DNA of 64,000 nt from Parabacteroides sp. (GTDB lineage Bacteria > Bacteroidota > Bacteroidia > Bacteroidales > Tannerellaceae), in the NCBI GenBank assembly GCA_022775005.1, contig JALFJR010000035.1, positions 1-64,000 of the forward strand, read 5' to 3'. The first letter of the stretch is position 1, and each line of letters opens with the position of its first letter. Made by a program: the position numbers and the translations under genes. Shown here in pieces: positions 8,744 through 17,446 of this stretch. A model generated the notes under the pieces. The model saw nothing but the letters and a program-made list of their open reading frames with translations, was not told the DNA's origin and did no database searches.

Positions 8744-8995
8744 ATGAGTGCTATCGACATTATTAGAGGCATCCTTATATATATGTATGGTAAAGACCAT
8801 AATCCGCCTCATTTACACATTAAGGATAGAGGTAATTGGTTTGTTATTACCATAAAAGACCGTATGGTAGAAGGAAAAGGCAGTGCGAAAACCATTCAGA
8901 TTGTGAATGAATATATTGATCAGCACGAAATGAGATTGCTTGAATTGTGGGAGAAGGCTCAAAGAGGTGAGCGAATAGAAAAAGTACAACGTTAA
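8744..8995 (+). CDS. DUF4160 domain protein
   Basis: Small 83-aa protein of the DUF4160 family: the motif YMYGKDHNPPHLHIK (residues about 13-27) is the family hallmark. The frame extends upstream to 8672, but that extension contains the promoter, so ATG 8744 was chosen. DUF4160 genes are regularly paired with DUF2442 genes, as here (11 bp apart), and such pairs are often listed as putative toxin-antitoxin modules; no activity has been firmly established for this pair. The two genes sit between unrelated housekeeping-type genes with their own promoter, as expected of a mobile two-gene module. Confidence 0.82.
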   Translation: MSAIDIIRGILIYMYGKDHNPPHLHIKDRGNWFVITIKDRMVEGKGSAKTIQIVNEYIDQHEMRLLELWEKAQRGERIEKVQR

Positions 8996-9006
8996 AATCA
9001 ATAGCT

Positions 9007-9243
9007 ATGATTTTGTTAGTAACAGCCGCAGATTATGTAGGGGGACACACTTTGTTGTGTACGTTCAATAACGGTGAGCAGAGACGTGTCGATTTGACTC
9101 CCCTTTTGGATTACCCTGCTTATGAGGATTTAAAAGACGAGAAGGAATTTATCCGTTATGGTTTGGACGGAACTGTCTTTTGGGCAAATGGCGCAGACAT
9201 TGCTCCGGAGTATCTTTATGAGCATGGAGTAATCGTAAGTTGA
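9007..9243 (+). CDS. DUF2442 domain protein
   Basis: 78-aa protein of the DUF2442 family, partner of the DUF4160 gene upstream. Seen in the sequence: an N-terminal beta-rich half (HTLLCTFNNGEQRRVDLTPLL) and the conserved end DGTVFWANGADIAPEYLYE, typical of the family (often D.G.I.WP.G.D..PE.LY). Start ATG 9007 follows the DUF4160 stop by 11 bp. Cytoplasmic; function unproven, possibly a DNA-binding or antitoxin-like component by analogy with such pairs. Confidence 0.82.
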   Translation: MILLVTAADYVGGHTLLCTFNNGEQRRVDLTPLLDYPAYEDLKDEKEFIRYGLDGTVFWANGADIAPEYLYEHGVIVS

Positions 9244-9258
9244 AGACATTAAGCATCA

Positions 9259-11178
9259 ATGAGGAATAGGCATCTGAAAACTATTTGGCAACTCTTGTGG
9301 GGAGCGATCGCCACAAGCCTGTTGTATGCTTGTGCGAATATGGCTTCGCCCAATGGTGGTCCATACGATGAACAGCCCCCAAAATTTGTTAGCAGTACAC
9401 CTGCACCGGGGCAGCTCAATTATAAAGGCAAGAAGGTAGAGATCCTGTTTGATGAGCTGATCCAAGTTGATAAGCCGACGGAGAATGTGATCATTACGCC
9501 GCCCCAAGCCATGCAGCCGGTGATACGGGCAAACGGTCGGCGAGTCATCGTGGAGTTAGAGGATACGTTGCGTGACAATACCACCTATACGATCGACTTT
9601 ACCAATTCGATTGCCGACAATAACGAGAAGAATATCTTTGAGAATTTCTCCTTTGCTTTCTCCACTGGCGATCAGATAGACACGCTTGAGATTTCGGGCG
9701 TATTACTGGATGCGGCCACATTGGAGCCTATGCCGGGTATCACGATTGGTGTACATACCGACCTGGCTGATTCCGCCTTTACGACGATTCCTTTTGTGCG
9801 TACCTCCCGGACCAATGATCGAGGCGCCTTTACCATCCGCAATATGGCTCCGGGCACTTACCGTATTTATGCCGTGGAGGATGTGATGCGTACCTATAAA
9901 TATAGTCAACCGGGACAACAGATCGCTTTTGGCGACTCGCTAATCGTACCTACTTTCGAGTTGACCACTCGTCAAGACACAACGTGGAAAGACTCGTTGA
10001 CCATTGATACGATCAAGACTGTGCCCTATACCCATTTCATGCCGGATGATATTGCTCTTCGGCTTTTCAAGGAGAAGGCTGAACGACAGTATATGCTGCG
10101 ACCGGAGCGAACCGATGCGAAGGTATTGACGTTGCGATTCAATGCCTCTGTGGATACCTTACCCGCTCTGACACCCGTCAATTTCACACCGAGTGAAGCG
10201 AGTTGGTATTATCTGCAGGCAGAGGACGAGCGAAAGACACTAAAATACTGGTTGACTGATTCCTTGGTATGGCAGCAAGATACGTTAAGTCTGTCGGTGG
10301 ATTACCTGAAAAGCGATTCGCTCAATCAGTTGCAACCGCAGACCGATACGGTAAACTTCGTGATGCGCCATCGTGCAAAGGCAGAGCCTAAGAAGAAGAA
10401 AAAGCAGGGTGATGAGCCGGATCCGATTGAGTTCTTGGGTATGAATCTCTCCCCTGGAGGTACGATTGAGATGACCGACACCCTCTCCATCACTTTCATG
10501 GAGCCGGTAGCTGATTTAGATTCCAGCCTGTTCCGGTTGGAGCGGATGGTGGATTCCACGTGGACGGCAGTTAATTTTCGCTTCTACCCCGATACGACTA
10601 ACTCATTGCGCTATTTTATCCTGCGTCCTTGGCAGTATGCGGAGGAGTATCGATTGGAAGCCGATTCAGCGACTGTATTCAGTGTCTATGGAAAGCGGAA
10701 CAACACGGTGAGCCATGCGTTCAAACTCAAGAAGGAGGATGAGTATGGGCATCTGTTTATTAACTTGATTGGGGTAGATACCACCGCATTCGTGGAACTG
10801 TTAAACAGCAGTGATATGCCTGTGCGTAAGGCGAAAGTGAAGGAGGGTGGAGCACTCTTCATGGATTTACGCCCCGATAAATATTATGCCCGTTTGACGG
10901 TTGATCTGAATGGCAATGGAAAGTGGGACACCGGTGACTATGCGGAGAAGCGGCAGCCAGAGTTGGTGATCTATTGTCCCAAGCAGTTCCAAATCATGCA
11001 GAATTGGCAGGTGGAGGAGACGTGGGATGTGACCGCTGTGCCTATGAAACGACAGAAGCCGTTAGAGATCACCAAGAATAAACCGAAAGAAATCACCAAA
11101 AAGAAACGAGACTATCGCAATGAAGGCAAAGCTTCCTCTTCTTCCAACCCAAACAGCTTTGGCGGTTTGCGCTTCTAA
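9259..11178 (+). CDS. Ig-like domain lipoprotein
   Basis: 639-aa envelope lipoprotein. The N-terminus has a signal peptide ending in the lipobox LLYAC (cysteine at residue 25), followed by an SbsA-type Ig-like (Big_5) domain around residues 39-125 (PPKFVSSTPAPGQL, KVEILFDELIQVD, YTIDFTNSIADNNE). A carboxypeptidase-regulatory-like module follows (GVLLDAATLEPMPGITI and RGAFTIRNMAPGTYRIYAV). The C-terminus is very basic (KNKPKEITKKKRD). Such proteins are widespread in Bacteroidetes envelopes without assigned function. Its last 59 bp overlap the next gene, so the two are translationally linked. Confidence 0.82.
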   Translation: MRNRHLKTIWQLLWGAIATSLLYACANMASPNGGPYDEQPPKFVSSTPAPGQLNYKGKKVEILFDELIQVDKPTENVIITPPQAMQPVIRANGRRVIVELEDTLRDNTTYTIDFTNSIADNNEKNIFENFSFAFSTGDQIDTLEISGVLLDAATLEPMPGITIGVHTDLADSAFTTIPFVRTSRTNDRGAFTIRNMAPGTYRIYAVEDVMRTYKYSQPGQQIAFGDSLIVPTFELTTRQDTTWKDSLTIDTIKTVPYTHFMPDDIALRLFKEKAERQYMLRPERTDAKVLTLRFNASVDTLPALTPVNFTPSEASWYYLQAEDERKTLKYWLTDSLVWQQDTLSLSVDYLKSDSLNQLQPQTDTVNFVMRHRAKAEPKKKKKQGDEPDPIEFLGMNLSPGGTIEMTDTLSITFMEPVADLDSSLFRLERMVDSTWTAVNFRFYPDTTNSLRYFILRPWQYAEEYRLEADSATVFSVYGKRNNTVSHAFKLKKEDEYGHLFINLIGVDTTAFVELLNSSDMPVRKAKVKEGGALFMDLRPDKYYARLTVDLNGNGKWDTGDYAEKRQPELVIYCPKQFQIMQNWQVEETWDVTAVPMKRQKPLEITKNKPKEITKKKRDYRNEGKASSSSNPNSFGGLRF

Positions 11179-11974
11179 AGCGTTGCTGCTCTTGTGTCTG
11201 CAGCTCTTACAGGTGAGTGCTCATGCGCAAACCTTGTCTTTCCAAGCCAATGAAGCGGTCGATTATGAACTCTATTACAAGTGGGGTTTGGTCTTCTCAA
11301 AGGCGGGGAGTGCCACCTTTAAGGTGGAGGAAGACTATTTCGAGGGAGAGTCCGCTTGGCATTATAGCCTGCTCTTCCGCTCTGCGGGCATCGTGGAGAA
11401 ACTTTACCGGATGCGGGATACGATGGCCTGTTATTACTCCAAAGTGCCTCGCCTGCTGTATAGTAGCAAACATTCGGATGAGGGCGATTATTATTCGGTG
11501 GATGAGTTGCGATTTCGCTATGAGCCAGCCAATCAGGTGGCTATCGCCTCCCGTCGCTATACCTTGAAACGGGTAAAGATTGATACACTATTGGTAGCGG
11601 AATCTCCCGTGAGTGATATGCTGGGTGGTACGCTCTATCTGCGTGCCTTGGCAGCAGGTACATTGCGTAGCGGGGATGACTTCCCTTTGACTGTCGCCAT
11701 CGGGCGTGATTTAGTAACGATGCGTTTTCGCTATTCCGGCCAACGCATCGTGGAGCACAAAGGGGTGAAATACCGCACCCGTCATTTCTATATTGACATT
11801 GAGGATGAAGCCTTTGAGCAACCCAAGGCTGCGGCGGAGGTTTGGATTGGCGATGATGCTAACCATATCCCGGTCAAGGTACGTGCCAAGTTAAAATTGG
11901 GAGCCGTAGAGGCCTACTTGAAAGAGGGCCGAAATCTACGAGCTCCTATGGATTGCCGGGTCGTGATGCCTTGA
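11120..11974 (+). CDS. DUF3108 domain exported protein
   Basis: 284-aa exported protein with a DUF3108 domain. The N-terminus (ALAVCASKALLLLCLQLLQV, ending SAHAQ) is a Sec signal peptide, which fixes the start at 11120 even though this overlaps the upstream lipoprotein gene by 59 bp in another frame. The mature part has the typical beginning ANEAVDYELYYKWGLVFSKA and the repeated beta-strand pattern of the family. Likely periplasmic; function unknown. It converges on the thioesterase gene, with 6 bp between the stops. Confidence 0.82.
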   Translation: MKAKLPLLPTQTALAVCASKALLLLCLQLLQVSAHAQTLSFQANEAVDYELYYKWGLVFSKAGSATFKVEEDYFEGESAWHYSLLFRSAGIVEKLYRMRDTMACYYSKVPRLLYSSKHSDEGDYYSVDELRFRYEPANQVAIASRRYTLKRVKIDTLLVAESPVSDMLGGTLYLRALAAGTLRSGDDFPLTVAIGRDLVTMRFRYSGQRIVEHKGVKYRTRHFYIDIEDEAFEQPKAAAEVWIGDDANHIPVKVRAKLKLGAVEAYLKEGRNLRAPMDCRVVMP

Positions 11975-11980
11975 CAGGCG

Positions 11981-12388
11981 TTAGCCGATCGGCTCAAAAG
12001 GAAGCGCTGTATCTTTGCGATAACCCGTTCCGTTGAAAGTAGCGATCAATGCTCCCGCCTCTGTGGTGATGCGTACCTCGCAATTCGCTAAACGCTTGTG
12101 GTTGAATACCTCATGCGCCTCTGCATACAGCATGCCTTCCGAAACAGAACGAAAGAAATGGATGGAGGAGTCGATGGAGAAGGTGAGGCGGGCGTGGCTA
12201 TTGGTCGCGGCCGCGAAGGCCAAATCCGCTAACGTGAACAAGGCGCCTCCTTGACAAACACCGCCGCCATTCAAATGCTCCGGTTTCACCTCCATGCGGG
12301 CCTTGGCGTAGCCGTTGCCCACTTCGAGCAACTCTACGCCAGCCAGCAAGGCAAACTTATCTCCTTGAAGAAAATCTTGAATCGTCAT
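11981..12388 (-). CDS. PaaI-family hotdog thioesterase
   Basis: 135-aa acyl-CoA thioesterase of the PaaI/4HBT hotdog-fold family. The signature LNGGGVCQGGALFTLADLAF spans the helix and active-site region, followed by SIDSSIHFFRSV. It would hydrolyse acyl- or aryl-CoA esters in the cytoplasm; the substrate cannot be read from the sequence. It lies 12 bp downstream of cysS on the same strand, so probably cotranscribed. Confidence 0.87.
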   Translation of the reverse strand: MTIQDFLQGDKFALLAGVELLEVGNGYAKARMEVKPEHLNGGGVCQGGALFTLADLAFAAATNSHARLTFSIDSSIHFFRSVSEGMLYAEAHEVFNHKRLANCEVRITTEAGALIATFNGTGYRKDTALPFEPIG

Positions 12389-12400
12389 ATCTCGTAGCGA

Positions 12401-13870
12401 TTAGCCTAATGTCCATTCAGCCCCTTCCTTCGTGTCCTTGATCTTGAAGCCTAAGGCGGTCAACTCATTACGGATCTTGTCAGAGGTAGCCCAATCTTTA
12501 TTCGCTTTCGCCTGTTGGCGGATAGCCAGCAGCAGATCAACCGCTTTGCCAAAGGCCTCATAGCTGTTGCCGCCAGCGGCAGCCTCGTCTTTCATACCGA
12601 GTATCTCAAACAAGAAGAGATGGAACGTCTCTTTCAGCTCCTGTAAATCAGCGGCAGAGAGGGTTGCCTTCCCGTCTTTGGCCGCATTGATGGCACGAGC
12701 CGCATCAAAGAGATGCGAGATCACGATCGGTGAGTTGAGGTCATCGTTCATCGCCTCGTAGCATTTCGCACGCAGCTCCTTCACCGCTACGCTGGAGGTA
12801 GCGGCCGGCTGGATCTTCTGCAGGTGGCTGTAGGCCTCCATCAAACGGGCCAATCCCTTCTCAGCGGCCTGCAAAGCCTCGTTGCTGAAATCCACCGTGC
12901 TGCGGTAATGCGCCTGCAGGATGAAGAAACGGATGGTCATCGGGGCGTAAGCCTGTGTGAGCGAGGCGTGATCGCCCGTGAAGAACTGATCCAAGGTGAT
13001 GAAGTTGCCCAATGACTTACCCATCTTCTGTCCGTTGATGGTGATCATGTTGTTGTGCATCCAATAGTGCACCATCTCATCGCCTTGTGAAGCCACTGCC
13101 TGAGCAATCTCGCACTCATGATGCGGGAAGATCAGGTCCATGCCACCTCCGTGGATATCAAAATGGTTGCCTAAATACTTCCGACCCATCGCGGTACATT
13201 CGCAGTGCCAGCCGGGGAAACCGTTGCTCCAAGGGGAGGGCCAACGCATGATGTGCTCCGGTTGCGCGCATTTCCAAAGGGCGAAATCAATCGGGTTACG
13301 CTTCTCCTCAGTGCCGTCGAGCGCACGGGTTGTCTTCAGCATATCCTCGATGTTCCGTCCGGAGAGGATGCCGTAGCGATGTTCTTTGTTGTATTTTTCT
13401 ACGTCGAAATAGACAGAGCCTTGGCTCTCATACGCATACCCATTGGCTAAGATCTGCTTCACCAATTCGATCTGCTCGATGATGTGACCGGAAGCGTGCG
13501 GCTCGATGCTGGGCGGCAATACATTCAAGGCCTCCATCGCATGGTGATAACGCAAGGTGTAGTATTGCACCACCTCCATCGGCTCCAGTTGCTCTAAGCG
13601 CGCCTTCTTGGCGATCTTGTCCTCACCTTCGTCGGCATCGTGCTCCAAATGGCCCACATCCGTGATGTTGCGTACATAGCGCACCTTGTAACCTAAATGT
13701 TTCAGATAGCGAAACAACAGGTCGAACGTGATGGCTGGGCGCGCATGGCCTAAGTGTGCGTCGCCATAGACTGTTGGTCCACAGACATACATGCCCACAT
13801 GCGGAGCGTGCAGCGGTTTGAAGGGCTCTTTTCTTCTTGTCAGCGTGTTGTAAATAATCAATGGATCCAT
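12401..13870 (-). CDS. cysS: Cysteinyl-tRNA synthetase
   Basis: Class I aminoacyl-tRNA synthetase charging tRNA-Cys, 489 aa from ATG 13870 ([20 protein letters not shown]). A 22-residue upstream extension is possible but contains a -7-like box and is not conserved. Seen: zinc-binding [18 protein letters not shown] with the HIGH-like HLGH, the zinc residues in [17 protein letters not shown] and [15 protein letters not shown], and the KMSKS-type loop [10 protein letters not shown]. The C-terminal DALR and anticodon domain is complete. Family length is usual. Confidence 0.96.
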   Translation of the reverse strand: MDPLIIYNTLTRRKEPFKPLHAPHVGMYVCGPTVYGDAHLGHARPAITFDLLFRYLKHLGYKVRYVRNITDVGHLEHDADEGEDKIAKKARLEQLEPMEVVQYYTLRYHHAMEALNVLPPSIEPHASGHIIEQIELVKQILANGYAYESQGSVYFDVEKYNKEHRYGILSGRNIEDMLKTTRALDGTEEKRNPIDFALWKCAQPEHIMRWPSPWSNGFPGWHCECTAMGRKYLGNHFDIHGGGMDLIFPHHECEIAQAVASQGDEMVHYWMHNNMITINGQKMGKSLGNFITLDQFFTGDHASLTQAYAPMTIRFFILQAHYRSTVDFSNEALQAAEKGLARLMEAYSHLQKIQPAATSSVAVKELRAKCYEAMNDDLNSPIVISHLFDAARAINAAKDGKATLSAADLQELKETFHLFLFEILGMKDEAAAGGNSYEAFGKAVDLLLAIRQQAKANKDWATSDKIRNELTALGFKIKDTKEGAEWTLG

Positions 13871-13906
13871 ATACCTATTCTTATATTGTTCTCTTTTTTG
13901 AAATCG

Positions 13907-13914
13907 CAAACTTA
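13907..13914 (-). promoter_or_regulatory. Candidate -7 element of cysS
   Basis: Minus strand TAAGTTTG matches TAnnTTTG, 37 bp upstream of the chosen cysS start; this supports ATG 13870 over the longer frame starting at 13936. Confidence 0.5.
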
Positions 13915-13967
13915 CACAAAATCCGCGGGAAAACATGCAAAAAGCGGGAATCTTCCTGGGAAAGTAT

Positions 13968-13975
13968 TACTTTTG
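13968..13975 (+). promoter_or_regulatory. Candidate -7 element of the PAP2 phosphatase gene
   Basis: TACTTTTG matches TAnnTTTG and lies inside the longest possible reading frame of the PAP2 gene, so the start should be downstream (14004 or 14013). Confidence 0.5.
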
Positions 13976-14003
13976 CGCACGCAGTGAAGAACGTAGGCAA
14001 AGA

Positions 14004-14798
14004 ATGAATAGCATGAAAGGAAATCGAAGGCTGTTTAGCTTTTTAGTGAGTGTGTGGATGTTTTGTGTGCATGTGGGAGCGGTTGTTCCTGATGGGGAGG
14101 TCGCTGCGGACTCCTTGGCGACGACAGCGGCTGAACGCATCCCGATCGTCTCCTATACCTTTCAGCCGAAAAGCTTGATTCTACCGGCCTCCCTGATTAC
14201 GGTGGGGGCGATTGGTACTGCGATTGATGGTATGAATGACTTTCACCTGTTCAGTCGGAAGGATTCCGTGAAGCAGCTCAATGTGGACGACTACATGGAG
14301 TGGGGCATGTTAGGATGGGTCTTCGTGTGCGACTTGATGGGGAAGGAGAAGCACAATTGGGTGGATCAACTCTGTTTGGTGGCTTTGGCGGAGGGGCTGA
14401 ATGCCACGATGGTGCATGGCGTGAAACGTTTTGTGAATGAGAAACGTCCGGACGGCATGGACTACTCTTTCCCTTCCGGACATACGGCTAATGCCTTCTT
14501 GGGAGCGCATTTGGCTTGGAAAGAGTTTAAGGATTCCTCGCCGGTGTTGGCCTATTCTGGCTATGCGTTGGCCGCTTTTGTGGCAGGCTCTCGGGTGTAT
14601 AACAACCGCCATTGGGTGGCGGACGTGGTGGTTGGAGCCGGCTTCGGCATCCTTTCGGTCGAGCTCTCTTACCTGATCTATTTCCCTGTGCGTAACGCCA
14701 TTGCCCGCAAGATCAACCTGCGGCATAGCGATCGTCTCGTACTTTCTCCCACGGTGAATCCCGGAGGGGCAGGGCTCTATCTGAGCTATCGCTTCTAA
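14004..14798 (+). CDS. PAP2-superfamily phosphatase
   Basis: 264-aa membrane-associated phosphatase of the type 2 phosphatidic acid phosphatase superfamily. All three signature motifs are present: KRFVNEKRP, the PSGH box (YSFPSGHTANAFLGAH) and SRVYNNRHWVADVV. An N-terminal signal-like segment (RRLFSFLVSVWMFCVHVGA) points to export, so it may act on lipid phosphates such as undecaprenyl pyrophosphate or lipid A phosphates in the periplasm; the substrate is inference. Start 14004 was chosen because a -7 box lies at 13968-13975; ATG 14013 is an alternative. Its stop overlaps the convergent gene by 4 bp. Confidence 0.85.
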   Translation: MNSMKGNRRLFSFLVSVWMFCVHVGAVVPDGEVAADSLATTAAERIPIVSYTFQPKSLILPASLITVGAIGTAIDGMNDFHLFSRKDSVKQLNVDDYMEWGMLGWVFVCDLMGKEKHNWVDQLCLVALAEGLNATMVHGVKRFVNEKRPDGMDYSFPSGHTANAFLGAHLAWKEFKDSSPVLAYSGYALAAFVAGSRVYNNRHWVADVVVGAGFGILSVELSYLIYFPVRNAIARKINLRHSDRLVLSPTVNPGGAGLYLSYRF

Positions 14799-16321
14799 GC
14801 GGAAGGTAGCTGGTTCAAGGCAAGCAGCTCATCTAACTGGCTACGGTCGTTACTGAGGCGCGGCACTTTGTGTTGCCCACCCAATTTCCCTTTGTGCTTC
14901 ATCCAGTCGTAGAAAAGTCCCTCACGGGCAACCACGACCTGCAGGGGAGCCAACGAGATCTCCTTATAACGTTTGGCTTCGTAGTCGGAGTTGACCTGCT
15001 GCAGATAGCTGTCTAACCGCTTGGCGAACAGTGCCAAGTCTTGGGGTTGCCGCTCGAACTCGATCAGCCATTGGTGGCATCCCTCGGCCTTTCCCGTCAG
15101 CTCAAACAGGGGAGCGGCCGTATATTCACGCACGACAGCGCCCGTCTCTTGGCAGGTCAGCGCCAACGCCTTTTCCGCATTGCCCACCATCAATTCCTCT
15201 CCAAAAGCATTGATATAATGCTTGGTACGTCCGGTGATCAACAGTTTAGGCGGTCTTAGCGAGGTAAAGCGAACCGTGTCGCCAATCAGGTAACGCCAAA
15301 GTCCGCCGGGTGTACTGATCACCAAGGCATAGTTACGGCCGACCTCCACGCCCTCCAAAGGAACGGCTTGTGGATGAGGCGCATCCAACTCCTCTAAAGG
15401 AACGAACTCATAGAACACTCCATAATCGGGCATCAACAGCAGGGCCGGATCGCTCGGATCATCTTGAATGCCAAAGAATCCCTCAGAGGCGTTGTAACAC
15501 TCCATGTAGTGCATCGCCGAGGAGGGGATCAGTTGTTGGTAACAAGCTCGATAGGGCTCAAAGCTGATGCCGCCGTGGATGAACAGTTCCAGGTTAGGCC
15601 AAACCTCCGTGAGGGTCCGTTTCCCGGTATAGTCGAGGATCGCCTTGATCAGGGTCAGCATCCACGAGGGCACGCCGGAGAGGTTGCTGACGTTCGCCTG
15701 GGCAGTGGCTTTGACAATCGCTTGCAGCTTGCTTTCCCACTCATTCATGAGGATGATGCGCTTGCGAGGCACCCGAAACAGCTCCACCAGCGGATGGAGG
15801 TTTTGCAGCAAGACCGCCGATAGATCGCCTTGGTGCACATGGTGGTTCAAGGGCGAGGGGCTATGGCTGCCACCCAGGATGAGTCCTTTCCCCTCGAATA
15901 GGCGGCTGTTCGGATAGTTGCGCAGGTAAAAGGCGACAATGTCTTTTGGCCCTTGGTAATGACACCTCCGTAGGATCTCGTTCGTCACCGGGATGAATTT
16001 GCTCTTATCGTTGGTCGTGCCGCTGCTCTTGGCGAACCAACGGGTCACGCCCGGCCAGAGAATATCCGCTTCTCCGTTGATCATGCGGTGGATATAGGGA
16101 CGCAGATCGTCATACGTCTGCAGGGGAATACGTTGGCTAAAGGTTTGATAGTCTTTGATGTGGGCAAATTCATATTGCGCTCCCCAGACGGTGTGAGAGG
16201 CCGTTTGGAGCAAGTAATGGAATTGCTGCTGTTGAAGCGCGTCTATCCGTTGATCGAAGCGTTCCATCTGTCGGAGTCTTGGGCAAAAGAAGAGCCGGGC
16301 ACTGTTCGTGAAAAAAGACAT
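14795..16321 (-). CDS. GH3 auxin-responsive-promoter family protein (acyl-adenylating enzyme)
   Basis: 508-aa member of the GH3 family, adenylate-forming enzymes related to plant jasmonate- and auxin-conjugating synthetases. Seen: the ATP-binding segment VTRWFAKSSGTTNDKSKFIP, YNASEGFFG, the LWRYLIGDTVRF motif with the conserved aspartate, and LITGRTKHYINAFGEELMV. In Bacteroidetes these enzymes are common but their acyl and amine substrates are unknown. Cytoplasmic, stand-alone gene between convergent PAP2 and divergent pfk. Confidence 0.88.
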   Translation of the reverse strand: MSFFTNSARLFFCPRLRQMERFDQRIDALQQQQFHYLLQTASHTVWGAQYEFAHIKDYQTFSQRIPLQTYDDLRPYIHRMINGEADILWPGVTRWFAKSSGTTNDKSKFIPVTNEILRRCHYQGPKDIVAFYLRNYPNSRLFEGKGLILGGSHSPSPLNHHVHQGDLSAVLLQNLHPLVELFRVPRKRIILMNEWESKLQAIVKATAQANVSNLSGVPSWMLTLIKAILDYTGKRTLTEVWPNLELFIHGGISFEPYRACYQQLIPSSAMHYMECYNASEGFFGIQDDPSDPALLLMPDYGVFYEFVPLEELDAPHPQAVPLEGVEVGRNYALVISTPGGLWRYLIGDTVRFTSLRPPKLLITGRTKHYINAFGEELMVGNAEKALALTCQETGAVVREYTAAPLFELTGKAEGCHQWLIEFERQPQDLALFAKRLDSYLQQVNSDYEAKRYKEISLAPLQVVVAREGLFYDWMKHKGKLGGQHKVPRLSNDRSQLDELLALNQLPSA

Positions 16322-16399
16322 ATCCTTTCCGATTAGTTCTGTTTGGCCGCGAATGTAATGAAATCCTCGTAATCCTGTCTGTCAATAGGCTTTTTTCCG

Positions 16400-16407
16400 T
16401 ACTTTTG
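16400..16407 (+). promoter_or_regulatory. Candidate -7 element of the phosphofructokinase gene
   Basis: TACTTTTG, an exact TAnnTTTG match, 26 bp before the ATG at 16433. No good -33 TTG at 19-21 bp. Confidence 0.5.
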
Positions 16408-16432
16408 CTACCTGCTAACAAATCATTGGGAT

Positions 16433-17446
16433 ATGAAAATAGGAATTCTTTCGTCAGGTGGCGACTGCCCCGGCATCAATGCGACAATCCGCGGTGTGGG
16501 CAAATGTGCGATGCTACACTTTGGGATGGAGGTGATTGGCATTCATAGTGGTTTCAAAGGGCTCTTGGAGAAGGATACGCAAGTCTTCGACGAACGGAGT
16601 TTGTCTGGCATTCTCAATTTAGGTGGAACCATCTTGGGCACCTCGCGAGAGAAACCTTTCCGCAAGCAGTTGACCGCTACGGATTCAGATAAGCCTCAAG
16701 TGATCTTGGAGAATTACAAAGCGTTAGGGTTAGACTGCTTGGTCTGCATCGGTGGCAATGGCACGCAGAAGACAGCCGGGATGCTGGCCAATATTGGCTT
16801 GAATGTGATCGGCGTGCCCAAGACGATCGACAACGATGTGTGGGGTACGGACATTACCTTCGGATTCGATACGGCGGTCAATATCGCTACTGAATCGATT
16901 GACCGACTGCATTCTACGGCCAGTTCGCATAAGCGGGTGATGGTGGTCGAGGTGATGGGTCACCACGCCGGATGGATCGCCCTCTATGCCGGAATGGCGG
17001 GCGGTGCCGATGTCATCTTGTTGCCAGAGTTGGGCTATGACATGGATCGGGTGAATGAGACCATCTTGGATCGGGCGCACAAAGGAAAACCCTATTCGAT
17101 TGTGGTGGTGGCGGAAGGTATTAAAACACCGGATAAGAAACATCCGGCCAGCTACATCACGCATGCCATCGAGGAGGCTACGGGCATCGAGACGCGCGAC
17201 ACCGTTTTAGGCTATACCCAGCGGGGCGGTAATCCTTCGCCTTTCGACCGCAACTTGGCGACACGCTTAGGCGGTCACGCCGCAGAGCTGATTGCGAAGG
17301 GACAATTCGGCCAGATGGTTTGTATGAAGGGAGATCGGGTCGATTCTATTCCATTGTCTGAAGTGGCGGGTAAACTCAAGTTGGTCACGCCCGATCATGA
17401 CTTGATTGTGCAGGGCATGCGCATGGGCATCACGTTTGGGCATTGA
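16433..17446 (+). CDS. pfkA: 6-phosphofructokinase
   Basis: Glycolytic enzyme phosphorylating fructose 6-phosphate, 337 aa. Seen: SSGGDCPGINATIRG (nucleotide site), GGTILGTSR, GVPKTIDNDVWGTD (catalytic aspartates), VMVVEVMGHHAGW and LGYTQRGGNPSPFDR. Odd points: the nucleotide loop usually reading GGDGS or GGDGT is GGNGT (residues 107-111), and a lysine (K130) sits before TIDND. In family studies glycine at the E. coli 104 position favours ATP while lysine at 124 is typical of pyrophosphate-using enzymes, so the donor is not certain. The 3' end overlaps the convergent rnc gene by 17 bp. Confidence 0.9.
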   Translation: MKIGILSSGGDCPGINATIRGVGKCAMLHFGMEVIGIHSGFKGLLEKDTQVFDERSLSGILNLGGTILGTSREKPFRKQLTATDSDKPQVILENYKALGLDCLVCIGGNGTQKTAGMLANIGLNVIGVPKTIDNDVWGTDITFGFDTAVNIATESIDRLHSTASSHKRVMVVEVMGHHAGWIALYAGMAGGADVILLPELGYDMDRVNETILDRAHKGKPYSIVVVAEGIKTPDKKHPASYITHAIEEATGIETRDTVLGYTQRGGNPSPFDRNLATRLGGHAAELIAKGQFGQMVCMKGDRVDSIPLSEVAGKLKLVTPDHDLIVQGMRMGITFGH

